Below are positions 27,776 to 37,517 of a stretch of 64,000 nt of DNA, piece by piece (within the stretch, counting starts at the first letter, position 1; every line of letters starts with the position of its first letter). A model generated the notes under the pieces. The model was not told where the DNA came from. It did no database searches and saw only the letters and a list, made by a program, of their open reading frames with translations. Origin of the DNA: Bdellovibrio sp. ZAP7 (lineage in GTDB: Bacteria; Bdellovibrionota; FAC87; UBA2466). The stretch spans positions 1-64,000 of the forward strand of contig CAMCTJ010000001.1 in the NCBI GenBank assembly GCA_945878405.1. Reading direction: 5' to 3'. Position numbers and translations under genes: made by a program.

Positions 27776-28702
27776 ATGAGCGTTGAGAACGTTATTATTG
27801 TTGGTTCTGGACCTGCGGGATATACTGCTGCAATCTATGCAGCTCGAGCTAATTTAAATCCTCTCATGATTGAAGGTTATCAGTCGGGAGGTTTGCTCAT
27901 GCTCACCAGTGAAGTAGAAAACTTTCCCGGGTTTCCTAAAGGAATTCAGGGTCCCGAACTCATGTCTCATTTCAGAGCACAGGCCGAACGGTTTGGAACT
28001 CGTTTTGTTCAAAAAAACGTAACCGATGTCGACTTCTCTCAAAACCCAAAGAAGGTCATGATCGAAAGCGAAATTTTAGAGGCCAAGAGTGTCATTTTAT
28101 CTACGGGAGCCGCAACAAAATGGATTGGTTTAGAGTCTGAACAAAGGCTACTGGGAAAAGGAGTGTCGAGTTGCGCTACCTGTGACGGGGCTTTTTTCAG
28201 AGGCGCAAAATTAGTTGTTGTGGGAGGAGGAGATTCCGCAATGGAGGAAGCCCACTTCCTGACTCGCTTTGCATCACATGTAACCGTAATTCATCGCAGA
28301 GACACGCTCAAAGCGTCGAAGATCATGCAGGACAGAGCTAAGAACAATCCTAAGATTAGTTTTATTTGGGACACCGAAGTTTTGGAAGTTCTCGGAGAAG
28401 ACGCAGTGAAAGGTTGTCGAGTGAGAAATCTTAAAACTGGGTCGATTTCTGAGGTGCCTTGTGAAGGATTTTTCGTAGCGATTGGGCACGAGCCAAACAC
28501 CTCATTCCTTAAGGGAAAACTAGATTTGGATAGCAAGGGATATATCGTCCTAAATCATCGTCCCACAACTAACACCAGCATTGCGGGAGTGTTTGCAGCG
28601 GGAGATGTTCAAGACACCATTTATCGACAAGCTATCACTGCAGCAGCTTCTGGCTGCCAGGCAGCTATCGACGTGGAACGGTATCTAGAAAGCCTTCATT
28701 AA
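27776..28702 (+). CDS. trxB: Thioredoxin reductase
   Basis: 308 aa flavoprotein, the usual length. It reduces thioredoxin with NADPH. The FAD motif GSGPAGYTAAIYAARA, the redox pair CATCDGAFF, the NADPH motif VVGGGDSAMEEAHFL and the terminal AAGDVQD with QAITAAASGCQAA are all present. TTGGAGG lies eight bases before the ATG. It is cotranscribed with the M3 peptidase, three bases downstream. Confidence 0.97.
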   Translation: MSVENVIIVGSGPAGYTAAIYAARANLNPLMIEGYQSGGLLMLTSEVENFPGFPKGIQGPELMSHFRAQAERFGTRFVQKNVTDVDFSQNPKKVMIESEILEAKSVILSTGAATKWIGLESEQRLLGKGVSSCATCDGAFFRGAKLVVVGGGDSAMEEAHFLTRFASHVTVIHRRDTLKASKIMQDRAKNNPKISFIWDTEVLEVLGEDAVKGCRVRNLKTGSISEVPCEGFFVAIGHEPNTSFLKGKLDLDSKGYIVLNHRPTTNTSIAGVFAAGDVQDTIYRQAITAAASGCQAAIDVERYLESLH

Positions 28703-28705
28703 TTT

Positions 28706-30640
28706 ATGATTTCAAAATTGCATTTTGATTTTACGCCAGAGCAAATTGAAAACCTTGGTAAAGAACAGTTCGCACATTTACAACAGCGGCTCAATGCGAT
28801 TGGAAAGGCAAAAAGTCCCTCTTCCGTTTTTGACCTAGAATTTGTCCTTGCTGAGTTCTCAAATGCTTTGAGTATTCCCCTCTTTTTAAAATATGTATCC
28901 CCTGATACCGAAGTACGAAAAGCTTCCGATCTGCTAGAAACACAAGTCCAGAAGCTGATGGTAGATATATTTACTCGTGAAGATCTTTTTCATGCAGTCG
29001 ATACGTCTGAGAAATTATTAAAAGAAAAATCTCCAGTCCAAGATGAATTAATTAAGGAATACCTATTCAACTTTAGAAAAAATGGCCTGGGCCTTTCTCC
29101 AGAGTTAAGAAAGACTTTTATCGAAAAAAAGAAACGACTGGTTGAGCTGGAGTCTCAGTTCTCTCAGAATCTCATGTCTGAGCACAAAGTCTTGGCGTTT
29201 ACGAAAGAGGAAATGGCGGGACTGCCCGATTCCTTTATTCAAAGCCTGAATAAGACTCAGGATGGGAAATATGAAATCACCCTATCCTATCCTCATGTTA
29301 CTCCTTTCATGGAAAACGTCATTAGTACCGAGGCCAGAAAGGAAGTCAGTTTTCATTTTAATAATCGAGGAGGGTCCAAAAACAAGGCCCTCTTAGAAGA
29401 GGCGATTTCACTGCGCCATGAACTTGCTCAGCTTCTGGGCTACAAAAATCATGCTGAGCTGATTCTCTCTAGACGAATGGCGCTCAAGCCTGAAACTGCG
29501 ATGCATTTCCTAGAAGACTTAGCTAAAAAACTTAAGGCTTTGGGTGAAAAAGAACGAGCTGACCTGCTAAAGTTAAAAAGGGAAATACTTCGCGATGAAA
29601 GTCCTCTGAAATCTTACGAGTGGCGCTTTCTGCACAATCAGCTCCTGAAAAGACGGTACACCGTCGATCCGTTACAACTACAAGAATATTTCCCACTGGA
29701 AACTGTTCTGAAAGGGATGTTCGATATTTTTCAAACAGTCTTGGGGGTAACGTTCAAAAAAGACTCCTCTGCTGAAGTCTGGCATTCCTCAGTGCAAAAA
29801 TTTGAGGTGTGGAAAAATGAGGCTTTAGTTTCTCACTTCTACATGGATCTGTTTCCTAGAGAAGGTAAATACGGTCACGCTGCTGCATTCACCTTGATTT
29901 CGGCTTATCGCCAAGCAGATAGTTCTTATCAGATCCCCTTCTCTTCAATTGTAGCTAACTTTAGTAGTCCAACCTCTGAAAAGCCCTCGCTTCTGCTTCA
30001 TAGTGAAGTAGAGACACTTTTTCACGAGTTTGGCCACATCATGCACCAGGTTTTAACTCGAGCATTCTATCCGAGCTTTTCTGGAACAGGAGTAAAAACT
30101 GATTTTGTGGAAGCTCCCTCTCAAATGTTTGAGAACTGGGTTTGGGACAAAGAAATGCTGAAACGCTTGAGCGGCCATTATCTGCGTCCCACTGAAACAC
30201 TACCCGAAGAACTGATTAAAAAAATGTTGGCTGCGAAAAATTTGAACCAAGGATTGCACAATCTCCGTCAGATCTCTTTTGGTTTTTTTGATTTTGATTT
30301 ACATACCCACGCACAAATTGATTCGACTGAAGCTTACTCCCAGAGAATGGCTAACGTTTTGGGAATACCGATTCAATCTGGGACCCTTCCCCAAGCGAGT
30401 TTTGGACACCTGATGGGTGGTTATGATGCTGGTTACTACGGATATCTTTGGGCTGAAGTATTTGCACAAGATATGTTTACTCGCTTTGAGAAAGAGGGCC
30501 TCTTGAATCCAAAGACGGGTGAAGATTACAGAAAATGGATCTTGGAACCCGGCGGAGAGAAAAACCCCAACGAACTCCTTTGTGGGTTTCTTGGGAGAGA
30601 GCCCAATTCAGATTCTTTTCTTAAAGGGCTTGGCTTCTAG
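28706..30640 (+). CDS. M3-family oligopeptidase (thimet-oligopeptidase-like)
   Basis: 644 aa cytoplasmic zinc peptidase. The zinc motif [11 protein letters not shown] sits near residue 440, with the third ligand in [12 protein letters not shown], as in the M3A group (neurolysin, Dcp, OpdA). A long helical N-terminal region precedes the catalytic domain. No signal peptide is present. It probably trims peptides left by larger proteases. It follows trxB by three bases and overlaps the convergent DUF2490 gene by four. Confidence 0.92.
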   Translation: MISKLHFDFTPEQIENLGKEQFAHLQQRLNAIGKAKSPSSVFDLEFVLAEFSNALSIPLFLKYVSPDTEVRKASDLLETQVQKLMVDIFTREDLFHAVDTSEKLLKEKSPVQDELIKEYLFNFRKNGLGLSPELRKTFIEKKKRLVELESQFSQNLMSEHKVLAFTKEEMAGLPDSFIQSLNKTQDGKYEITLSYPHVTPFMENVISTEARKEVSFHFNNRGGSKNKALLEEAISLRHELAQLLGYKNHAELILSRRMALKPETAMHFLEDLAKKLKALGEKERADLLKLKREILRDESPLKSYEWRFLHNQLLKRRYTVDPLQLQEYFPLETVLKGMFDIFQTVLGVTFKKDSSAEVWHSSVQKFEVWKNEALVSHFYMDLFPREGKYGHAAAFTLISAYRQADSSYQIPFSSIVANFSSPTSEKPSLLLHSEVETLFHEFGHIMHQVLTRAFYPSFSGTGVKTDFVEAPSQMFENWVWDKEMLKRLSGHYLRPTETLPEELIKKMLAAKNLNQGLHNLRQISFGFFDFDLHTHAQIDSTEAYSQRMANVLGIPIQSGTLPQASFGHLMGGYDAGYYGYLWAEVFAQDMFTRFEKEGLLNPKTGEDYRKWILEPGGEKNPNELLCGFLGREPNSDSFLKGLGF

Positions 30641-31323
30641 AAGCTCGCATTTAAAGCGTAAAAAATAATATGATTGATTCGGTCTTCTGCCGAACGTGGA
30701 CGCCAAACATAATTAAACAAATAGGCAAAATCCGAATTGATTTCCTTGGCCCATTGATAGTTTATTCCCAAAAATAAGCGGTTCTGATCAAGTCCCGAAT
30801 TAGGACCTGTGGGTTGAGTAGTGTTCACGTTTACAAATAACTCATTTGAAATCAGACCCCTCATAGCTGTGTTTTGAAACCAAGGGTGGAGCGTTCGGAG
30901 CTGGTACCGCACACGGAAAGAGGCGTCCTCTGTGGTGCTTAAATTTCTATCCTCAATTCTCAAACGATGAATCCACTGAATCACTGAGCCACCGCCATGA
31001 TTAAAAATAGCTTGGGCGAACATCCGAGTTTCATCGATAAATGACGGCAAATAGGCCGGTTGCCATAGGAACCCGGCTCCAAAGTTCAGATGAGAATCGA
31101 CTTCATAAACAGCTGCAAAACGTGCCAGCATAACGGCTAGAGCGCTTTTGGTAAGAGAAATACGTGGTTGAAACTCAGCAAAGAGTTTAACGGGCCCACT
31201 TACCGGAAAGGTTTGGTTCAGTTGAACCCAGTTTTGAAGCTCTGTCTCCACACCCAAACTGGCCGTTGGAATAATCCATAGGAGACCAAGAATTAAAATA
31301 CTTTTTTCTAAAAGTGATTTCAC
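30637..31323 (-). CDS. DUF2490 outer-membrane-like protein
   Basis: 228 aa. A signal peptide ([16 protein letters not shown]) is followed by [10 protein letters not shown], alternating beta strands and the family pattern [17 protein letters not shown] near the C-terminus, ending in an aromatic residue as barrels do. The frame can extend to a GTG at 31341; the GTG at 31323 gives the four-base GTGA overlap with the upstream gene and puts the signal peptide at the start. DUF2490 proteins are predicted beta-barrels of unknown function. Confidence 0.75.
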   Translation of the reverse strand: MKSLLEKSILILGLLWIIPTASLGVETELQNWVQLNQTFPVSGPVKLFAEFQPRISLTKSALAVMLARFAAVYEVDSHLNFGAGFLWQPAYLPSFIDETRMFAQAIFNHGGGSVIQWIHRLRIEDRNLSTTEDASFRVRYQLRTLHPWFQNTAMRGLISNELFVNVNTTQPTGPNSGLDQNRLFLGINYQWAKEINSDFAYLFNYVWRPRSAEDRINHIIFYALNASF

Positions 31324-32240
31324 TTTCGAGCTTCGAGCCACATCCGGCAGAAACTAGAGTAGTTACTAGCTATCTGGTCAGAAGCCTGCTCTCGATTGAT
31401 TTTTCCTTCTTTGAGGGCTTTTAGAGGTTCCCAAAATACTGTTCGCCCAACAGCAAAGCCGATGACACCTTTTACGTTTACTCCGGCCTGTAACCATTCG
31501 CGTACTTTTTCACTGCTTTCCCCTCGGCCGAGAACGATACAACCCACTTTATCTCGTCCCCCTTCCCGAGCCACTTGGCAGACCTTCACAAAGTCTTCGG
31601 TTCTATCTAATCCTTCAAGCTTCCAAACATCTGCTTCGATGCCTGATTTTTGGAGCTCACGGATGGCCCGGACCATGAGAGCGGGTCTCATTTCCGTGTC
31701 GAAAACTTTCTTGTCCCCTTTACACTGTTCAAGTTGAGCAGCAGTGGCGGGCACTAAAAGTTCAAACATGAACTTTCTATTAGTTTTTTCAAGATACCGA
31801 CTCAGTTCCGCTAAGCGGCCAGCCTGGCGGCAATTCATTTCCTTGTCTCCTTCAGGGTTATATCGAACAAGGACCTTCACCAAATTTGGGTTGGTTTTTT
31901 CAATGTGTGTTTGATAATCCGTGTATTCAAAATCGAATTCATCCTGTCCACTTTTTTCTGCGGGAACAGAAACAGAAAAACCTGCAGCCTTGGCTCTTTG
32001 AATGACTTCAGTCCCAAATTGTTCATCAACAAGAATACCCATAATGTCTTTAGGAAGACCGCTTCTCACCGCTTTTTCAAAACCTTCATAGATAACAGTT
32101 TTGTAGGACGCGATCATCTTAGTTTCTTCGGGAGTTGGTTTCCCTTTGATACCAAATAATTTTTCTTGGAAAGAACCTCGATGATCAAAAGGAAGAACTA
32201 GAAGTTGTTTGTTGTAGCCTCTGTCTTGAACACTTGCCAT
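31320..32240 (-). CDS. DUF2090 (aldolase-like TIM-barrel) protein
   Basis: 306 aa. [42 protein letters not shown] and DVWKLEGLD match the DUF2090 domain found as the C-terminal half of myo-inositol IolC (deoxy-keto-gluconate phosphate aldolase side). Here it stands alone without a kinase domain. It probably is a class I-type aldolase acting on a phosphorylated sugar; the substrate is unknown. No other inositol or ketose genes are near. It is followed by the overlapping DUF2490 gene. Confidence 0.8.
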   Translation of the reverse strand: MASVQDRGYNKQLLVLPFDHRGSFQEKLFGIKGKPTPEETKMIASYKTVIYEGFEKAVRSGLPKDIMGILVDEQFGTEVIQRAKAAGFSVSVPAEKSGQDEFDFEYTDYQTHIEKTNPNLVKVLVRYNPEGDKEMNCRQAGRLAELSRYLEKTNRKFMFELLVPATAAQLEQCKGDKKVFDTEMRPALMVRAIRELQKSGIEADVWKLEGLDRTEDFVKVCQVAREGGRDKVGCIVLGRGESSEKVREWLQAGVNVKGVIGFAVGRTVFWEPLKALKEGKINREQASDQIASNYSSFCRMWLEARK

Positions 32241-32320
32241 ACTGACTCCTTAAATTTAACTCCCCAAGTCTAGGCAAAAAGAAGGGCATTAGCAACCCAC
32301 ATTGTGAACTCGATAAGCCC

Positions 32321-32932
32321 ATGTTAGGATTTATCCCACACATGACATCTATTTCCGTTTCAGACTTCTTGGAGTTTTTAACGCCGTTGAAAGCTCAAGA
32401 CTTTAAAAGCGAAAAAGTGGATCGATTTTTGGAAGCACGTTGGTTCTCGGAAGATACCTTCTTGCCCTTCATTCACTTTCGAGATGACACATACGGACGG
32501 AATCTCGTATTTCGAAATAACTTTTTTGAATTGGCTATCCTAACTTGGCTCCCAGGTCACAGAACGCCCATTCACGATCATGGAGATCAGAGATGCTGGA
32601 TGATGGTTGAGTCGGGTGAATTAACTTTCAAAAACTATGAGTATCCCGCTTCAGATTCCGCAAAACTCAAACCCCTTGGTCGAGCAAAGGCTATCAACAG
32701 GGGAACGAAAGTTTACATTGATGACGACTTGGGGGTGCACTCAATTACCAATGCAACCCAAAAACCTGCGGTTAGCGTTCATCTGTATGCGGCTCCGATA
32801 AACTCATGTCGCATATACAATGAAGCCACAAAGCGCTTTGAGCGAAAACTTCTCTCTTACCTTACTGAAGGGGTTTGGTCACCAGAAGGTGAACTAATTG
32901 AAAGCCGCCTTTGTGAACCCTTGCTTTTTTAG
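32321..32932 (+). CDS. Cysteine dioxygenase (type I)
   Basis: 203 aa cupin. It oxidises cysteine to cysteine sulfinic acid using non-haem iron. The iron ligands are seen in TPIHDHGDQ (two His) and GVHSI (third His). RNNFFELAILTWLPG and YAAPINSCRIYN fit the family. The first ATG is at 32321 and a second at 32342; neither has a good Shine-Dalgarno, so the start is uncertain by seven residues. It is convergent with the glycosyltransferase gene two bases away. Confidence 0.85.
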   Translation: MLGFIPHMTSISVSDFLEFLTPLKAQDFKSEKVDRFLEARWFSEDTFLPFIHFRDDTYGRNLVFRNNFFELAILTWLPGHRTPIHDHGDQRCWMMVESGELTFKNYEYPASDSAKLKPLGRAKAINRGTKVYIDDDLGVHSITNATQKPAVSVHLYAAPINSCRIYNEATKRFERKLLSYLTEGVWSPEGELIESRLCEPLLF

Positions 32933-32934
32933 AA

Positions 32935-33876
32935 TCAAGAAAACTCAAAGGGAACTTTTTCAATAGTTAACGGGGCCCGAGGAGGAACTGGGTTCAATTT
33001 TTTTCCCGAAAGAATACTTTCATATTTTTGCAAATAATTTTTGGCCATATCAAGGTAGTGAAATTTCGACAGGGCCCAATCACGACAGTCTTTTGGCTTA
33101 AATTCTCTTAGGTTTTTCGCAGCTAAAACAAATTCGTCATAATTATTACAGATACGTCCTACATGAGGATCAATCAATTCTTTCAGGGAGCCAAAGGGAC
33201 TAGCCAAAACAGGAGTTCCCGATACTAAGGCTTCGGTAACTGCAATCCCAAAGGGCTCATTCCACAACACTGGAAAAAGAAGTCCCTCCGATTGGGAGAT
33301 CCAGTTTACCTTTTCGACTCCCCCTAGCATTCCCCGCCAGTGGATTCCACGCCACGTTGGGCACCACCAACGACTTCCTCCAACAATATTCAATCTCTTT
33401 CCGGCACGTCTAGAAACTTGAATAGCTCCGTTCACATTCTTAACTGCCCAAGATGCCTTAGCTAAAAACAGAAGCTCACCATTCTTTTTTTCCTGAAAAA
33501 TATAATCATCGGGATCTAAACCGTTATAGACAAAAGCTTCACTTCCATTTCTAAGGGCGTGGTTACGGCTCACAAAAACGGTATTCGAAAGAAAGACCTC
33601 ACCCGCCTTTGCATTTCCTTCAATAGTAACTAAGTAGGGGTTGTCAGGCTCGTGGGGGGGGGTATTAAAAAAATGGGTGATATCGACTTGGGGATGGGCT
33701 TCGCGAAGGTCATAAACTCTGCCAAAGGGACAGGTCGAGCCCGGAAGACAAACCAAATTAACCTGATGGCCTAGTTCGGATAGCCCCTTAGCAAGCCACC
33801 ATACGACGCGCTCGGTCCCTCCGTATTTCTGCACGGGAAACCGAGCTTCGTGAATAAGTGAAATTGAATAGGCCAT
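32935..33876 (-). CDS. Family 4 glycosyltransferase with a C9 tract
   Basis: 313 aa, GT-B fold. The N-terminal domain begins SISLIHEARFPVQKYGGTERVVWWLAKGLSELGHQVNLV, and the C-terminal domain has FPVLWNEPFGIAVTEALVSGTPVLAS, where E...E is the nucleotide-sugar and phosphate-binding signature. A run of nine C residues on the coding strand (33654-33662) encodes part of FFNTPPHEPD and could allow slippage. The acceptor is unknown; it lies outside the main polysaccharide block but probably serves the same surface. Confidence 0.85.
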   Translation of the reverse strand: MAYSISLIHEARFPVQKYGGTERVVWWLAKGLSELGHQVNLVCLPGSTCPFGRVYDLREAHPQVDITHFFNTPPHEPDNPYLVTIEGNAKAGEVFLSNTVFVSRNHALRNGSEAFVYNGLDPDDYIFQEKKNGELLFLAKASWAVKNVNGAIQVSRRAGKRLNIVGGSRWWCPTWRGIHWRGMLGGVEKVNWISQSEGLLFPVLWNEPFGIAVTEALVSGTPVLASPFGSLKELIDPHVGRICNNYDEFVLAAKNLREFKPKDCRDWALSKFHYLDMAKNYLQKYESILSGKKLNPVPPRAPLTIEKVPFEFS

Positions 33877-33902
33877 AGGCCTATAGAAAGTAACAGAACC
33901 GG

Positions 33903-34352
33903 TTATTTTTTGGCAATTTGAGAACTAGTAACTCGATATAAATGCTCGTCCGCTTCACGAGCCCATTCTTTGATAAATCGTCCGACCCACCTTTGGATTT
34001 CAGGATTCTGAGACGTGAGGATTACCTCTCTTCTTCCCATTCTTTCGGCCTTATCGACCAATTCAAATCGAAGACCTTTTAAAAATCTAGCTGCTGCTTC
34101 CGGATTTCTTTTCTTTAGTTCCGTAAAACTTGTAATCATTTTTCTTGTGCTGGAAGCATCAACTTGATTTCCAATTCGAACAACAAAATCAAAGTAAGGC
34201 TGATAATTAGTTAAGATATCGGACGTGTCCTTGACCAATCGCACACTCGGAAATGCTGTACTGGCATAACCGTTTGTTGATAAGGATGCTAGTCCCAATA
34301 AGATAGTACTAATCGAAACAAACTTTTTAAGATGATTTCTTTTCAAGCGCAT
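33903..34352 (-). CDS. Small secreted protein of unknown function
   Basis: 149 aa. The signal peptide runs MRLKRNHLKKFVSISTILLG to about NGYAS. The mature part is helical and charged (for example SFTELKKRNPEAAARFLKGL) with no cysteine and no recognised domain. The frame extends to 34388, but the ATG at 34352 follows GGGAGGGG and gives the signal peptide a proper charged N-terminus. It is 26 bases upstream of the glycosyltransferase gene. Confidence 0.6.
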   Translation of the reverse strand: MRLKRNHLKKFVSISTILLGLASLSTNGYASTAFPSVRLVKDTSDILTNYQPYFDFVVRIGNQVDASSTRKMITSFTELKKRNPEAAARFLKGLRFELVDKAERMGRREVILTSQNPEIQRWVGRFIKEWAREADEHLYRVTSSQIAKK

Positions 34353-34483
34353 TGCCCCTCCCTTTTCCCCGAGGGCGAGTAAATACAATTGCTATGCCAG
34401 TCGTAGACACTCAGTATTCGCCTGAGTTTTAGGCATTTTTAGATTCTAGAGCCCCAAAAACGTCACTTGTTAGTGCCCAGGGA

Positions 34484-34496
34484 CACAAATTGTGTT
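34484..34496. promoter_or_regulatory. ACACAA-N-TTGTGT inverted repeat
   Basis: A 13-bp inverted repeat with one central base lies in the 293-base divergent gap between two secreted-protein genes. The adjoining TGTGTTACT word recurs at 37635-37643 upstream of the zinc-protease gene. It may be a regulator site; no promoter could be assigned with confidence. Confidence 0.25.
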
Positions 34497-34645
34497 ACTC
34501 CCGACAGCTTTTTTGTTTTTCAGAAAATGTCCTGAGCTGCAGACATCCTGAATACAGGTGGTACGCCCCTTGCTTAGTTCACTCGGGTGACAGGCCGTTC
34601 GGCGGATCGAGCGGCTATGTTGATGAACTGAGGGGGAGAGAATTC

Positions 34646-35206
34646 ATGACATTTCGTAAAGCATCGTTCGTGTTTGCATTAGGACTGGCAATCGTTTCAA
34701 CAAAGGCGATACCAGAAACCGAAGCTAATCCAGAGCTAGCCATCACCAAACCCTATAGAACCTTTGTCACTATTAAAAAATACAACCTGGAAAACAATGG
34801 AATTCCTTCTAAGCCGGTTTCAAATGTAAAGTTAGAGATCTCTTTTCCAGGGGGACATAAGCTTGAACTTCCCGAGGGCGGGCATTATTGGTCCATAGGA
34901 AACAATCAATCTCAAGATATCAACCGAACCTTTGAAATCCCTTATGCTTTTATTCAAAAAGATGGGTTCTCGTTTGAGTTAACCATGGTTCGCAAAGGTA
35001 AAAAAATTCTTCCTTGCCGTTTTGAAGTTGCTCGCTTGTCTCAATTTAATCGATCTTATGTTTGTCGAACGGATGTTGCCTTTCAGATGAATCAACAGAG
35101 CCTTCCTGAAGAAAAAGTAGCAAAAGAAGCTATTGAAGTTCGAGTTTTTAGCGATATTAATTCAACGCCAGCTGAGATCCCAAAAGATGCCATCGCGCTG
35201 AAATAG
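34646..35206 (+). CDS. Secreted protein of unknown function
   Basis: 186 aa. A signal peptide (ASFVFALGLAIVSTKA) is followed by a beta-rich domain with two cysteines (LPCRFEVAR and YVCRTDVAF) that could form a disulphide. The frame extends upstream to 34490, but GGGGGAGA lies seven bases before the ATG at 34646 and the upstream part reads as non-coding. A strong terminator follows. I do not recognise the family. Confidence 0.65.
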   Translation: MTFRKASFVFALGLAIVSTKAIPETEANPELAITKPYRTFVTIKKYNLENNGIPSKPVSNVKLEISFPGGHKLELPEGGHYWSIGNNQSQDINRTFEIPYAFIQKDGFSFELTMVRKGKKILPCRFEVARLSQFNRSYVCRTDVAFQMNQQSLPEEKVAKEAIEVRVFSDINSTPAEIPKDAIALK

Positions 35207-35267
35207 TTTACTCCTAGCCCTTTTTAATAGGGCTAGATTCTCCACGCCATTCTCGGTGTGCGAGACC

Positions 35268-35322
35268 AAAGCCCACTACTTCTCCAAAACTTTTTAGTGG
35301 AGAGTAGTGGGCTTTAATTTTT
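35268..35322 (+). terminator. Rho-independent terminator after the secreted-protein gene
   Basis: A long hairpin with arms 35268-35286 and 35298-35315 (18 paired bases, one bulged T) is followed by AATTTTT. It lies about 60 bases after the stop codon at 35206 and six bases before the end of the convergent gene. A smaller CTAGCCCT/AGGGCTAG hairpin at 35214-35236 precedes it without a T-run. Confidence 0.85.
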
Positions 35323-35328
35323 CCAGTA

Positions 35329-35925
35329 TTAAAACTCTTTGCGCCCCAAGGATTTTCTAAGAATTTTTCCGTCGTCAGAACGGATGAGAAGCTGGGTTGG
35401 CACCCCAGGCCGGGCCTTATCCACAGCAGAAGTAGCAAAAGCTAATTCACCTTCTTTCAAACCCTCTCGAACCAATATGACCAGCGAATCTGCGGTAAGA
35501 CCATCAAGCTGATAGCGCCCCGATTGAGATTTCAAATGAGTAGCTTGCTCTTCCAAAACATTTCGATGAATGGGAATCTCGGAAATGGGTCGGTAACTGT
35601 TTTCTTCTTCTATGAGAGCCCCGTCGGAACGTTCTTTTAATCGTATGTTCATTCCTATAATTGGAACGCCATTCTGAGAGAAGGAATAGACAAGAGTTCT
35701 TCCCAAGGGCGAATCGAAGCTTTCTGTTTGGATTTCGTGATACCGCTGTACTCCCCACCACTCGCTAGGAGTGGGCGTTTTCTCCTGGGTCGGTTGAGTT
35801 TCTGGTGATAGAGCGGTCTCTTTTTGGAGCACTGACTCAGAGGGTTTCGAGAAGCTTTCGACTTGCTTCTCCGAAGAGAGAAACCACACCAGAAAAATCG
35901 GGATAATGAGCCAAAATTTTTTCAT
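35329..35925 (-). CDS. Separately encoded FTP/propeptide-like protein
   Basis: 198 aa. A hydrophobic N-terminus (FWLIIPIFLVWFLSS) acts as signal or anchor, followed by a Pro/Thr/Glu-rich linker. Residues about 60-105 (TLVYSFSQNGVPIIGMNIRL, then DGALI) match the pattern of FTP domains, the propeptide part of M4/M36 proteases in which a strand carries 'F.Q..nGvPV.g..i'. The end (PTQLLIRSDDGKIL) resembles the PepSY-like part of the same propeptides. It overlaps the zinc-protease gene by four bases, so it is probably its chaperone or inhibitor acting in trans. This is inference from pattern and position. Confidence 0.6.
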   Translation of the reverse strand: MKKFWLIIPIFLVWFLSSEKQVESFSKPSESVLQKETALSPETQPTQEKTPTPSEWWGVQRYHEIQTESFDSPLGRTLVYSFSQNGVPIIGMNIRLKERSDGALIEEENSYRPISEIPIHRNVLEEQATHLKSQSGRYQLDGLTADSLVILVREGLKEGELAFATSAVDKARPGVPTQLLIRSDDGKILRKSLGRKEF

Positions 35926-37517
35926 AAACCAAGCTCCAACGGTAAGGTTGTTTCTGGCGCGTTCTCAGAACTCACCTTGAGATAAAACCGAGCTCTTGCT
36001 CGCCCTGAAGCTGCGCGCTTATCAAGGGCTAACGAAACAGAGTTTAAAAAATCTTTATATTGGGTTCCTGTAATTCTAATCGAAGCTCCCCCAGCGAGGT
36101 CTCCATAAGCTTGGAAATCAACATAAGGAATTACCGCGGGATCTGATGAAACAATCTGTGCTCTTACGTTTCTCGCAGTACCACTATTGGGATTAGAAAT
36201 TGCGATCGAAAAAAATATCTCGTCTGCTGAGGTATTGGGGGTAACCGAGTAAATCTGATTATTAAATTCTTTGAAGCCAACCGCTGTTGCTTGCAACCTG
36301 AGGGGTTGACCGAGAGGCGTTCCCCGATCGGGAAATCCTCTAGTTAAAAAAACGTTACTAATGAACGAAACATGACTTCCCTGATTGAGGGACTTATCCG
36401 AATCAAGAAGGGCATTCTTAAAATCGACTAGCGAGGCATTCTTTTTGAGCATGCCTACCGCTGCAAATATCGTTCGATCGGAGAGGAAAGCTCCAGTTTC
36501 TTTGTTTTCCTTTTCAAACTGACTTCTGATGTCCCATAAAACTCGAGTACACCATTCTGCAACATCATATTTTTCTGGAACCCCTTGTGAAGTTTGGTAA
36601 GTCGCAACCGAAGAAAATCGGTTCTTAGAGTCGTTTAGGGAGAGGGCTGCTCGTAAGGGATAGTTGGGCTTAATATCCGAAAGATTTCTAGCGGCCCATC
36701 TACCGATATATCCTTTTTGGGAGGCCGTCTCACTTAAGTAGTCAGCTAAACATTCGTGAATAGCTCCGGCTTCCGTAAAAGCAGCCCCTTTTTCACCGGC
36801 ATCGTCAATGCCGCGACTTGCACTGATGCTTTCATTAAAAAGATGACCGAATTCATGCCAATAGACATCGCGATCAGCACCTAGTGGATATTGAACGTCA
36901 CCAAAGAGTTGTATGTATCTTGGCTTTTGAGGTTGCAAAGTATTGTGGACATAATAGGCATTAATTTCTTGGCTTGTTTGGGAAGTGGTAGACTGCTCGG
37001 GATTGGTATTTGATCGCACCATCACATAGAGCTGCCGAGACTGATCAATAGAGAAACCTAAAGCTTTCACATAATCTGAAATCGAACTAACCGCGTGGTA
37101 GGCCATCACCTGGGAATACTTGGGATCTTGAATGTTCGAAGTCGCTGAGGTGAGCTCTTGAGGCTTTACTAAGAGATCCGAACTATCAAATTGGCTGTGA
37201 ACTCGAATTTTTAAAAATGAATTATCTAAAGCCGAGTAAGTTTGCAGGCCCGGCAAGCCGACCGCCACTTGCGCATGTTGGAAAGCGGATGGGGAAAAAT
37301 CAAAGGCTTTCAGTTGCGGGGAATCGATGGGATTGGGAATGACCAAATAAGCCTGTGGCCCTTGAGAAAACCTATCCAGCCTGAAATCTCGGAGTGTTTG
37401 AAGATTCAGGGCTTGAACATTAATCTCGAGACCGCCACTGTGTGAACGGCGCATTCCACAACCTGTAGTGAGAAGACTTACGAGAAACAAAGCTGTATGT
37501 GCTAGATGCAGTTTCAT
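35922..37517 (-). CDS. Lipoprotein zinc metalloprotease (gluzincin type)
   Basis: 531 aa. The lipobox LLTTGC at residues 15-20 anchors the protein to the envelope. The catalytic motif YWHEFGHLFNE is near 220, and GAIHECLADYLSET about 30 residues later supplies a Glu ligand, an arrangement like fungalysin (M36) and thermolysin-type enzymes. The C-terminal 150 residues form a beta-rich domain (SIAISNPNSGTARNVRAQIV). It carries no propeptide, unlike relatives. The next gene, overlapping by four bases, looks like one. AGGAG precedes the ATG by eight bases. Confidence 0.8.
   Translation of the reverse strand: MKLHLAHTALFLVSLLTTGCGMRRSHSGGLEINVQALNLQTLRDFRLDRFSQGPQAYLVIPNPIDSPQLKAFDFSPSAFQHAQVAVGLPGLQTYSALDNSFLKIRVHSQFDSSDLLVKPQELTSATSNIQDPKYSQVMAYHAVSSISDYVKALGFSIDQSRQLYVMVRSNTNPEQSTTSQTSQEINAYYVHNTLQPQKPRYIQLFGDVQYPLGADRDVYWHEFGHLFNESISASRGIDDAGEKGAAFTEAGAIHECLADYLSETASQKGYIGRWAARNLSDIKPNYPLRAALSLNDSKNRFSSVATYQTSQGVPEKYDVAEWCTRVLWDIRSQFEKENKETGAFLSDRTIFAAVGMLKKNASLVDFKNALLDSDKSLNQGSHVSFISNVFLTRGFPDRGTPLGQPLRLQATAVGFKEFNNQIYSVTPNTSADEIFFSIAISNPNSGTARNVRAQIVSSDPAVIPYVDFQAYGDLAGGASIRITGTQYKDFLNSVSLALDKRAASGRARARFYLKVSSENAPETTLPLELGL

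Noticed and set aside
34490-34645. Upstream extension of the secreted-protein gene
   Set aside because: It would bury the signal peptide 50 residues inside; the ATG at 34646 has a strong ribosome site.
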